NCBI RefSeq assembly: GCF_900142735.1
Contig: NZ_FRBY01000004.1
Coordinates: 372,001 to 436,000, forward strand
Length of the DNA: 64,000 nt
Direction of reading: 5' to 3'
Source: Flavobacterium saccharophilum
GTDB lineage: Bacteria > Bacteroidota > Bacteroidia > Flavobacteriales > Flavobacteriaceae
In this document: in pieces, positions 33,815 to 41,458 of the stretch
Numbering within the stretch: position 1 is the stretch's first letter
Layout: the number at the start of each line of letters is the position of its first letter
Position numbers and translations under genes: made by a program
Notes under the pieces: generated by a model
Told to the model about the DNA's origin: nothing
The model's input: only the letters and a program-made list of their open reading frames with translations
The model's database searches: none

Positions 33815-34684
33815 CTAAAAAACAGATTCATTTATATTTTCATTGATTAATTTATAGTCATTTGAATTTTTACTTAGAACTATTCTTGCAGTAATGAAGT
33901 TCAGTATATTCAGATGACAAATGATTTTATTGTTTTTAATTAAAAACTGATACGAATTGTATCGTTTTATGTCTTTCCAATTAAAACCGTCTATTTCAAT
34001 ATATGTAGGCATATCTATAATTAGTTTTCCAGATATTATTTCTTCAATAGCATTTCTGATAGCAATAGAAGTAGGATCTTTAAGATATTTTTCTTTAAAA
34101 TGATAATAACCTAATTCATACGTTATTTTTAATAATTCTGGAATTATGTAAATTAAAGCTTTATTGTCATTCTCTAAGTTTATTTTAATATCTATATTGT
34201 TAAGTTTAGGATGTGAAATGGATGTTGTGTTTTTTCTTAAATCTTCAAAAGTATATGGGGGTTGATTACTTTTGGCTATTTTTTTGTTAATGGTTTTTAA
34301 CATTCCTTCCATATTATCTGAATCACACACTATTTTTAGTGAGTTTTCAGTTTCAATAATAGTTTTTTGGATTATTTCAAATTTCGAATACTTTCCAGAT
34401 TTTTCAAATATTAACTTACCTTTTATGCCTTCAAAAGCAGAATTTAATAGTGTATTAAAAGGATTAATTATACCATTTTTTCCTTTGATTTTTAAAAGAA
34501 ATCTAATGATTTTAATGTATTCATTATTCGTTAACTCGTTGTCTATTTTAGACCCCATTTTACTGTTGCATAATTTACAACAATCATAAATTTTTAAATT
34601 ACCACCTATAGCTTCAGGAAATATGTGTTCTTCATTGAACTCATTGATTACTTTTTTTTTCAAGCAAATAATACACTTTTTCAT
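33815..34684 (-). CDS. HNH endonuclease-fold protein
   Basis: From the ATG at 34684 the protein (289 residues) begins with a zinc-binding CIICLKKK, then EEHIFPEAIGG with the HNH His, and CKLCNSKMGSKIDNEL with the second Cys pair and Asn. This is an HNH_5-like nuclease head followed by about 230 residues of AT-rich, Lys/Ile/Asn-heavy sequence without a known motif. Starting at an upstream ATG (34723) would add 13 residues before the zinc motif, and either start is possible. The coding sequence is visibly more AT-rich than the flanking housekeeping genes, which suggests transfer. A role in DNA restriction or mobile-element biology is possible, not shown. Confidence 0.85.
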   Translation of the reverse strand: MKKCIICLKKKVINEFNEEHIFPEAIGGNLKIYDCCKLCNSKMGSKIDNELTNNEYIKIIRFLLKIKGKNGIINPFNTLLNSAFEGIKGKLIFEKSGKYSKFEIIQKTIIETENSLKIVCDSDNMEGMLKTINKKIAKSNQPPYTFEDLRKNTTSISHPKLNNIDIKINLENDNKALIYIIPELLKITYELGYYHFKEKYLKDPTSIAIRNAIEEIISGKLIIDMPTYIEIDGFNWKDIKRYNSYQFLIKNNKIICHLNILNFITARIVLSKNSNDYKLINENINESVF

Positions 34685-34740
34685 TTTTTTAGTGGAACGA
34701 TATTTTAACGTAAGGTATTTCATTTGTTTTGGTTAGTTAC

Positions 34741-34766
34741 TGCCAACTTGCATATATGTATAACAA
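34741..34766. repeat. Cassette boundary arm (site G)
   Basis: TGCCAACTTGCATATATGTA begins with the same TGCCAAC end as site F but has no visible partner arm before the ku gene. It marks the right-hand limit of the cassette-like array. Confidence 0.45.
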
Positions 34767-34989
34767 AATCACACAAAGCTACCCAAATCAAGGTAGATAT
34801 GTATGATTCTAATCACACATTATTCATTACCAAATATATCAATTTCTTTTTTCCAAATTATAAAAATTACGCAACAACCAAAATGTAAAAACCATTTCAA
34901 CTCATTATTTTATAAAACATTCCTAATATCATATAATATAAAATCACAACTCTGCCTTAAATTTAAGGTCAATTTAAAACAAAGAAATC

Positions 34990-35772
34990 ATGAGATCAAT
35001 ATGGACAGGTTCAATCAGTTTTGGTTTAATTAATATTCCGATTAAGTTGTTTTCGGCAGTACAGGAGAGTAACCTTGATTTGGATATGCTCGATGCAAAA
35101 GATCTTTCAAACATTATATTTAAAAGATTTAATGAGAGTACAGGCAAAGAAGTAGCTTACGGAAATATCATCAAAGGCTATAAAATAGAGGACAAATATG
35201 TAATTCTGGAGGACGAGGATTTTCAGGCTGCAGATGCGGTAAAAACTAAAACAATCGATATTCAGAGTTTTGTGTCTGAAAAAGAAATTGATAGCATTTA
35301 TTACGAACAGCCCTATTTTTTGGAACCAGATAAAGGTGCTATGAAAGCCTATGCCTTACTTCGCGATGCGCTTGCGGCTTCCGGAAAAGTGGGAGTAACG
35401 AGTTTTGTACTGCGTAATAAAGAAAGTCTTGCGATTTTAAAACCGTACAAAAATGTGATTGTTTTAAACCGAATCCGTTTCGAGCAGGAAGTTAGAGATC
35501 CATCTGAATTAAAACTTCCGCCAGTTGCTAAATGTACGAGTGCAAAAGAAATGGATATGGCCGAAAAACTAATCGATCAGCTTACCGAGAAATTTGATAT
35601 CAGCAGTTTTAAAGATGAATACACCGCTAAACTTTTGGATATTATTAAAAAGAAAGCCAAAGGAAAAGCGCCTAAAAAACCTGCAGAACTTAAAGTGGTT
35701 CACAAACAGACAGATGACCTTATGGAAATGCTGAAAGCAAGTTTAGAAACTAAAAAGAAAAAATCTTCTTAA
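34990..35772 (+). CDS. ku: Bacterial Ku protein
   Basis: The 260-residue protein begins [23 protein letters not shown], the diagnostic Ku opening, and has [42 protein letters not shown] and a C-terminal Lys-rich tail. It forms the homodimeric ring that loads on DNA ends and recruits LigD for non-homologous end joining. It is convergent with ligD, and the two stop codons overlap by 4 bp (TTAA at 35769-35772). The leader (34899-34985) is shared in part with 27918-28003. Confidence 0.98.
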   Translation: MRSIWTGSISFGLINIPIKLFSAVQESNLDLDMLDAKDLSNIIFKRFNESTGKEVAYGNIIKGYKIEDKYVILEDEDFQAADAVKTKTIDIQSFVSEKEIDSIYYEQPYFLEPDKGAMKAYALLRDALAASGKVGVTSFVLRNKESLAILKPYKNVIVLNRIRFEQEVRDPSELKLPPVAKCTSAKEMDMAEKLIDQLTEKFDISSFKDEYTAKLLDIIKKKAKGKAPKKPAELKVVHKQTDDLMEMLKASLETKKKKSS

Positions 35773-38309
35773 CCTCTGTCACGGTCTTCAATTTTTTTGA
35801 TGATCTTTTTAACGTTGGCTCCTTTTTCTAAAACCGGTTTCCATAAATCGCCTTTTTTCTCAAAGCGGCTCAAAACATTTTTAATAGTAAATTGAGAAGG
35901 ATGCAAATCATCGTTTACTTCGCTCCATTCTAATGGCGTAGAAACTGTTGCACCAGGTTTAGGACGAACAGAATAAGGCGCTGCCAAAGTTTGGCCGTGT
36001 CTGTTTTGTAAAAAGTCGATATAAATTTTACGGTCTCTTTTTTTGATGCTTCGTTCCAAAGTTGTTGTATCGGGTAAGCGTGATTGCACTTCTTTGGCAA
36101 TTAATTCAGCTAATATTTTAGTGGAATCATAGTCATATTGCGCGCCTAACGGAATATATACATGCAATCCTGTAGCACCTGAAGTTTTACACAAACATTC
36201 GGTTTCCAGTTCATCCATGACTTCTTTGACGGTTAAAGCTGTTTTTACCACTTCTGTAAAATCCTGGTTATCGGGATCTATATCAATTACCAGCCAATCC
36301 GGATTTTCAATATGCTGAATGGTAGAATTCCATGGGTTGATTTCGATACAACCTAAATTCGCCATATAAAGTAAGGTTTCTTTATTGTTGCAAATCAAAT
36401 AGTTCACATCAGCATCATTCGATTCTGAGAATATTTTTTTTGTTTTCAGCCAGGACGGACTTTTCTCAACATCTACTTCTTTTTGATAAAAACTCGTACC
36501 GGCTATTCCGTTGGGAAAACGATTCATAGATTGCGGACGATTTTTTAAATAGGGAAGTATAAGATCAGCCACTTCATTATAATACTGAACAATATCTCCC
36601 TTGGTAATTTTATCGTCAGGAAAATAGATTTTATTCTGATTAGTCAAATGAAGAACCGTTTTTCCCACTTTCAAATCATAATCATTTTCTGTTTTGCTTT
36701 TTTGAGTAGTTTCATCCATTTTTTCTTCTTTTTTTACTTCAGTTGTATTTTTGGTGTCTGTTGGTAGAAAAACTTCATTGGGCTTTTTATCTATTCTCAA
36801 GCCAAGATAAACCGGATGTCTAAGACGTTTATCAGCGGTCCACTCAGAGAATTTGATTTGGCAGACCAATTTTGGTTTTACCCACTGAATGGTATCCCGA
36901 AGACCTGTTTTTTCGTTTAAAGGAGAGTCAGTAATAAAATACGGCTGTAATTTAGTATATAGTTCTTCTAATATTTGTTCCGTAAAACCGGTACCGCATT
37001 TTCCAATATACTGAAGTCTTTTGCCATAATACTGCGCCATCAAAATAGCACCAAAATGCTTTCTTGAATTCTTTGGTTCGGTAATTCCAATAATAATAAC
37101 TTCTTCCTGATTGGCGGTTTTAATTTTTAGCCAGTCATGCGAGCGTTTGTCTGATAAATAAACACCGTCTGCTTTTTTGGCCACAATACCTTCTTCTTTG
37201 TTTTTAGTAGCAAGTTCAAACTGTTTTATCCCGTCTCCAATAGAATGATCGGCATAGAAAATATTACTGAATTTGTATTTATTGAATAAAATTTTCAGTA
37301 GCTCTTTTCGATCCAGAGTGGATAGTTTAGTAACCAGATTTCCGTCTAAATTTAATAAATCGAAGACATAGTATTTTAAATTCCCGAAACCTGTTTTAAG
37401 GTAATTCTGAAGCAATTGAAAACTGGCTTTGCCTTGTTCATCTTCCACAACCACTTCACCGTCTAATACAACGGCATGATCAATTTTTTTTAATTCCTCG
37501 GCAATAGGTTTAAAATTGGTATTAAAAGAAATTTCATTTCTGCTGTATAATTCAACCTCTTCATTTGGATTGATGACCGCAATAGTTCTGTAACCATCAT
37601 ATTTGTTTTCGAAGATCCAGTCTTCATCATCAAATGCCTTATCGGTAATTGTGGCCAGCATCGGTTTAATGAATTCGGCAGGTTTAGCTGTTTTTTTAAT
37701 TATTTGTTTAGTTTGATTTTCTTTGTCAGAATCTGCTTCTTTTTTCTCTCCCAAATCAGCTAAAGTCCTACTCGAAATAACCGATTTATCTTTTTGCAAT
37801 ATGTCGGTATCATTAACATATTTATCATTTTTTTTGATAAGCAACCACGCATTTTCCTGTTTACCATTTAATTTAACTAATGAAAATTCACCTTTGAGTT
37901 TTTTACCGGTAAGAACAAAACTCAGACGCCCTTTTTTTAAATTCGCCACCAAGGTTCGTTCGGGTGATGCTGTTTTCTCTGAGGGAGTATAGGTTCCGTT
38001 ATCCCAAACAATAACATTTCCAGCACCATAATTTCCTGCTGGTATAGTTCCTTCAAAATCTTTATAACTGTACGGATGATCTTCAACCATCATGGCAAGG
38101 CGTTTCACATCAGGATCCATTGAAGGCCCTTTTGGAACAGCCCAACTTTTAAGAACACCATCCATTTCCAGCCTAAAATCATAATGCAAATGCGACGCGG
38201 CATGTTTTTGCACGACAAAAATCAATTTATTGGAAGATTTTTCAACTTTACCTTTGGGTTCCTGTGTTTGCTTAAAATCTCTTTTTTTATTGTATTTGGA
38301 AAGTGACAT
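35769..38309 (-). CDS. ligD: ATP-dependent DNA ligase D with three domains
   Basis: The 846-residue protein carries, in order: a 3'-phosphoesterase domain (residues about 1-190: [40 protein letters not shown]); an ATP ligase domain (about 210-520: ENKYDGYRT with the adenylated Lys, [26 protein letters not shown]); and a primase-polymerase domain (about 550-830: [42 protein letters not shown]). All domain signatures are intact. This is the PE-LIG-POL order common in Bacteroidetes. It performs end cleaning, fill-in and sealing with Ku. Confidence 0.98.
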   Translation of the reverse strand: MSLSKYNKKRDFKQTQEPKGKVEKSSNKLIFVVQKHAASHLHYDFRLEMDGVLKSWAVPKGPSMDPDVKRLAMMVEDHPYSYKDFEGTIPAGNYGAGNVIVWDNGTYTPSEKTASPERTLVANLKKGRLSFVLTGKKLKGEFSLVKLNGKQENAWLLIKKNDKYVNDTDILQKDKSVISSRTLADLGEKKEADSDKENQTKQIIKKTAKPAEFIKPMLATITDKAFDDEDWIFENKYDGYRTIAVINPNEEVELYSRNEISFNTNFKPIAEELKKIDHAVVLDGEVVVEDEQGKASFQLLQNYLKTGFGNLKYYVFDLLNLDGNLVTKLSTLDRKELLKILFNKYKFSNIFYADHSIGDGIKQFELATKNKEEGIVAKKADGVYLSDKRSHDWLKIKTANQEEVIIIGITEPKNSRKHFGAILMAQYYGKRLQYIGKCGTGFTEQILEELYTKLQPYFITDSPLNEKTGLRDTIQWVKPKLVCQIKFSEWTADKRLRHPVYLGLRIDKKPNEVFLPTDTKNTTEVKKEEKMDETTQKSKTENDYDLKVGKTVLHLTNQNKIYFPDDKITKGDIVQYYNEVADLILPYLKNRPQSMNRFPNGIAGTSFYQKEVDVEKSPSWLKTKKIFSESNDADVNYLICNNKETLLYMANLGCIEINPWNSTIQHIENPDWLVIDIDPDNQDFTEVVKTALTVKEVMDELETECLCKTSGATGLHVYIPLGAQYDYDSTKILAELIAKEVQSRLPDTTTLERSIKKRDRKIYIDFLQNRHGQTLAAPYSVRPKPGATVSTPLEWSEVNDDLHPSQFTIKNVLSRFEKKGDLWKPVLEKGANVKKIIKKIEDRDRG

Positions 38310-38790
38310 AAGTTAGAAATTGATACGTTAGAAAATGAGTGAAATAACTCCAAACTATATAGAAATACAGCTTAGAATAATTTAAGGAATTGTGATACTG
38401 GCTAATACAACAAATATAAAATTGAAAAAGAGGAAATTTTTTATAACATTCTGTCTGACGATTTCATAATTATCAGATTTTCTTGCGTTTTGCGCCTAAT
38501 TTTTGAGACGATGTGTTTACGGTGCGTCTTCCAAATTTGAAACCTCGGGCTATTTTAGAATTAAAATTAAAAGTTAAGATTATTATTAAAATGGTTTGTT
38601 ATCTAATTAACAAGTTTTCAAAAAAAACAGAAAAACTTCACGACCGAAAATATATTTTCATCTGATTTACAATAAATTGTATAAAATTTACGATTAATTA
38701 TATAAAGTTATTCGTTTCATATTTTCGAAATTTGATGCAATTGAATAGTATTCAATCATATAGATTATTAATCCTTAACCTACACCTACC
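38310..38790. other. 481-bp non-coding region between ligD and the sugar dehydrogenase
   Basis: These are divergent-gene upstream regions, AT-rich throughout apart from a short GC-richer stretch at about 38485-38555. No gene or clear repeat is seen. Promoters for ligD (left) and the dehydrogenase (right) must lie here, but none stands out. Confidence 0.4.
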
Positions 38791-40023
38791 ATGCTACACC
38801 GTAACTATATTACCATTTTGTCGAGTGCCTTATTAATGGCTTGTGGATGCTCAAATGACAAAGATCCTGTTGTAAATCCAGATCCCGGAACACCTACAAA
38901 TCCTGTAGAAAATGAGCCGGCTAATACAACTTATAGCCCAGCTTTTTCAGGACAAACAAGAATTGGCGGTTTACAAACCAATACCAGCTATGAAGGAAAA
39001 GTCATAACCTCATCCTTAACTAGCCCATGGGGCATAAAAAGTCTTCCCGATGGGAGATTATTGATTAGTCAAAAAGCAGGCACCATGCGTATTGTCACTG
39101 CTGCAGGAGAAGTAAGTAGTCCAATAACGGGAATTCCAACTGTGAATCCTGATGGTCAGGGAGGATTGTTAGGTTTGTGTCTTGATCCTGAATTTTCTAC
39201 AAACCGAATGATTTATTGGGTCTTTTCGGAAGCAGTGACAGGAGGAAATCAAACGTCTGTTGCTAAAGGAAAATTATCAACAGATGAAAAAACGATAGAA
39301 GGAGCAGTCGTAATTTATCGCGCTAATCCTGCTAATCCTAGTAATCTGCATTATGGAGGACGTATCCTTTTTGATCAAACCGGAAATCTGGTGGTGAGCA
39401 CAGGAGAACGTTCTGTTTTACAAACAAGACCTTTGGCACAATCGGTTACAGCAGGACTAGGAAAAGTAATCAGAATAACTAAAAATGGACAAGCCGCGAC
39501 AGGTAATCCAACGTTTACAGCAGCTGGCGCTTTACCAGAATTATATTCAATTGGCCACAGAAATCCTCAGGGATTGGCGCTTAATCCTGTTACCAACGAA
39601 ATCTGGCTGGCGGAACATGGACCAAGAGGAGGTGACGAAATTAATAGACTGAAAGCAGGTGCAAATTATGGATGGCCAACAATTACATACGGAATTGAAT
39701 ATAGTGGAGAAAAAGTAGGAGCGGGGATTCAGAAACAAGACGGCATGGAACAACCGGTATATTATTGGGATCCCGTGGTGTCGCCAAGCGGAATGACTTT
39801 TTACACTGGTAATCGTGTTCCGGAATGGCAAAATAACCTTTTCATTGGAGCTTTAAGCGGAATGCACATTGTTCGTCTGGTTATAGAAAACAATAAAGTA
39901 ATTGGCGAAGAAAGGCTTTTAGCAGGAGAAGGTCAACGTTTTAGAGATATAACACAAGGAAATGACGGAGCCTTATATGCAATCACAGATCAGGGCCGAC
40001 TTTATAAAATAGACAAGAAATAA
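38791..40023 (+). CDS. PQQ-dependent sugar dehydrogenase lipoprotein
   Basis: The 410-residue protein has a lipobox (LLMACGC, Cys18 or Cys20), a Pro/Asn-rich linker, and a six-bladed beta-propeller of the soluble glucose dehydrogenase/aldose dehydrogenase family. Seen are SSLTSPWGIKSLPDGRLLIS, GGLLGLCLDPEF, LHYGGRILFDQTGNL, IGHRNPQGLALNP, WLAEHGPRGGDEIN with Arg and Asp, and NYGWPTITYG. It oxidises aldoses using PQQ (and Ca2+) at the cell envelope. It stands alone, with a terminator right after it. PQQ biosynthesis genes are not in the window. Confidence 0.92.
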   Translation: MLHRNYITILSSALLMACGCSNDKDPVVNPDPGTPTNPVENEPANTTYSPAFSGQTRIGGLQTNTSYEGKVITSSLTSPWGIKSLPDGRLLISQKAGTMRIVTAAGEVSSPITGIPTVNPDGQGGLLGLCLDPEFSTNRMIYWVFSEAVTGGNQTSVAKGKLSTDEKTIEGAVVIYRANPANPSNLHYGGRILFDQTGNLVVSTGERSVLQTRPLAQSVTAGLGKVIRITKNGQAATGNPTFTAAGALPELYSIGHRNPQGLALNPVTNEIWLAEHGPRGGDEINRLKAGANYGWPTITYGIEYSGEKVGAGIQKQDGMEQPVYYWDPVVSPSGMTFYTGNRVPEWQNNLFIGALSGMHIVRLVIENNKVIGEERLLAGEGQRFRDITQGNDGALYAITDQGRLYKIDKK

Positions 40024-40045
40024 AATAGAAATAATATTAGAATGT

Positions 40046-40075
40046 AAAAATGGCGCTCATAAAGGCGCCATTTTT
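40046..40075 (+). terminator. Intrinsic terminator
   Basis: A perfect 11-bp stem (AAAAATGGCGC at 40046-40056, GCGCCATTTTT at 40065-40075) with an 8-nt loop is followed by more T residues. It terminates the dehydrogenase gene and could also serve the convergent gene at 40124. Confidence 0.9.
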
Positions 40076-40123
40076 TTGTTATTTGAATAGAATTAGTATG
40101 AAAGATTTTCCTTGGATTTGTAA

Positions 40124-40609
40124 TTACTTGGGTGCAAAGTAATTATTTGTTAGCAAAGCAACTGTTAAGGAAATAGCATAAACTGCAGTTGCAGTAAGGG
40201 CAAAAATTACATGGGCAATAAATAATTGTATATAATAACCTTTATAATCAATTGAGGGCTGATAACGCGAAATTTTAAAAAGAATCATCCAGCTGATAAT
40301 GCCTGTAATTCCACTGGCAACGCCTAATAAAAGACCATGTAAAAAAGTTAATTCCAATATATTATGTGCCCAAAAATAATGGTAAATAGAAACGAAAGCC
40401 ACTCCAATTCCATAATGAATCAACCAGCTCAATATGTTTTTGGAAGATTTGGAGAGATTGATATTAAAGTTATGCATTAAATAAGTTAGCAATACAGGTT
40501 CCTTATATATTTCTCTAAATTTTAGTGAGACTGCATAGCTAAATAATGTCATAGTCGATGTTGCGGCAATTGATACTATTATTATCTGGAAAATTAAGTA
40601 GATATCCAT
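40124..40609 (-). CDS. Four-helix integral membrane protein
   Basis: The 161-residue protein has four hydrophobic segments: IFQIIIVSIAATSTMTLFSYA; WLIHYGIGVAFVSIYHYFW; LTFLHGLLLGVASGITGIISWMILF; and IAHVIFALTATAVYAISLTVALL. Polar His and Trp residues lie in the second and third. It is not a recognised family. It is on its own strand between the dehydrogenase terminator and the acidic protein. Confidence 0.7.
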   Translation of the reverse strand: MDIYLIFQIIIVSIAATSTMTLFSYAVSLKFREIYKEPVLLTYLMHNFNINLSKSSKNILSWLIHYGIGVAFVSIYHYFWAHNILELTFLHGLLLGVASGITGIISWMILFKISRYQPSIDYKGYYIQLFIAHVIFALTATAVYAISLTVALLTNNYFAPK

Positions 40610-40725
40610 AACAGGTTAATTTTTTAGAGCGATAAAAATCAATATGTTTCATCAATTGTCATTGGTTATTGAAAATAGTTGAAACACAGCAATTGATATT
40701 AAGTACTCGCAATTGAATCATTTAC

Positions 40726-41103
40726 CTAGATTCCATTTTTTTCTTCTTCTCGATTCCGAGTCTTTTGCTCTTCTATTTCGAGGTCCGGGTAAGTCAGATG
40801 ATCGCCTTTATCAAGATTATTTTGATTTTTGTCCAGATTATTTTGATCATCGTAGATTTCCTCCTCCTCATCTTCGTGTAAAGCATCTAAAAATTCCCGA
40901 TCCAAATTATCCTGATCGTTTGTGATAGAATCTTCTTCGTTAACTATGGTTTCTTCCTCAGGATTGTCATCGTCTAGCGGAATGTTTTCATATTGATCAA
41001 CATAGCTTGTGCTTTCATCTGTTATAGGTTCTGTGACTGATGATTCGTTAGTTTGAAAATTACGGTCGTCTAGACTATAATTTTCCTGATTTTCTGTTTT
41101 CAT
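40726..41103 (-). CDS. Highly acidic low-complexity protein (paralogue of 26669-27043)
   Basis: The 125-residue protein is rich in Asp, Glu and Asn, with internal repetition (DQDNLDREFL, DDQNNLDKNQNNLDKGDHL). The TIVNEEDSITNDQ phrase matches the protein at 26669-27043 (RIINEDGLITNDE). It is predicted to be disordered, with no membrane or catalytic motif. The antisense strand has an apparent ORF that is only a shadow. A 45-residue small ORF precedes it by 12 bp. Confidence 0.7.
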   Translation of the reverse strand: MKTENQENYSLDDRNFQTNESSVTEPITDESTSYVDQYENIPLDDDNPEEETIVNEEDSITNDQDNLDREFLDALHEDEEEEIYDDQNNLDKNQNNLDKGDHLTYPDLEIEEQKTRNREEEKNGI

Positions 41104-41115
41104 ATTTGAGCTTTT

Positions 41116-41253
41116 TTAATTTTTTTTCAAAGTCGATTTTTTTTCATCAGTACTTGGTTTTGCGCTTTCTTTTGAAGTAGTTTCATTAGAATCAGTTTTT
41201 TTGTCTGATTTAGCAAGTGGGATGTTGCTGCTTCTGTGATTTGTTGTATACAT
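41116..41253 (-). CDS. Small Lys/Ser/Thr-rich protein, 45 residues
   Basis: ATG at 41253, TAA at 41116-41118. The product starts MYTTNHRSSNIPLAKSDKK and ends KKSTLKKN; it is basic and hydrophilic, the opposite charge to the acidic protein encoded 12 bp downstream. An operon and a binding pair are conceivable but speculative. It is too short for automated calling. Confidence 0.45.
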   Translation of the reverse strand: MYTTNHRSSNIPLAKSDKKTDSNETTSKESAKPSTDEKKSTLKKN

Positions 41254-41458
41254 AATTCTAAATTTTAATTAATCTTGTAAGTCAAATGTAATGCGGTAGT
41301 AGTAATTTTATTTACAAGATTTTGGTTTGTAATTGTATAATTTTCAGTGAGTTGTATTTTGATTTGGGTTTGGAATTTATTGCAGAATTATAAGAACAAA
41401 TTCAAAAAAAAGATGCCCTAATAGAACATCTTTAAAATTTATTTGGTAAAACTTGTTA

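Noticed and set aside
29800..34790. A classical integron
   Set aside because: No IntI tyrosine recombinase is seen in the window, and the palindrome ends do not match the attC core GTTRRRY. Cassette-like is the most that can be claimed.
38485..38555. GC-richer stretch between ligD and the dehydrogenase considered as an RNA gene
   Set aside because: No cloverleaf, no strong stem and no known RNA motif could be made out by eye.
40713..40925. 70-codon plus-strand ORF rich in Phe, Asp and Pro
   Set aside because: Exact antisense of the acidic protein at 40726-41103; its composition is the mirror of Asp/Glu codons.
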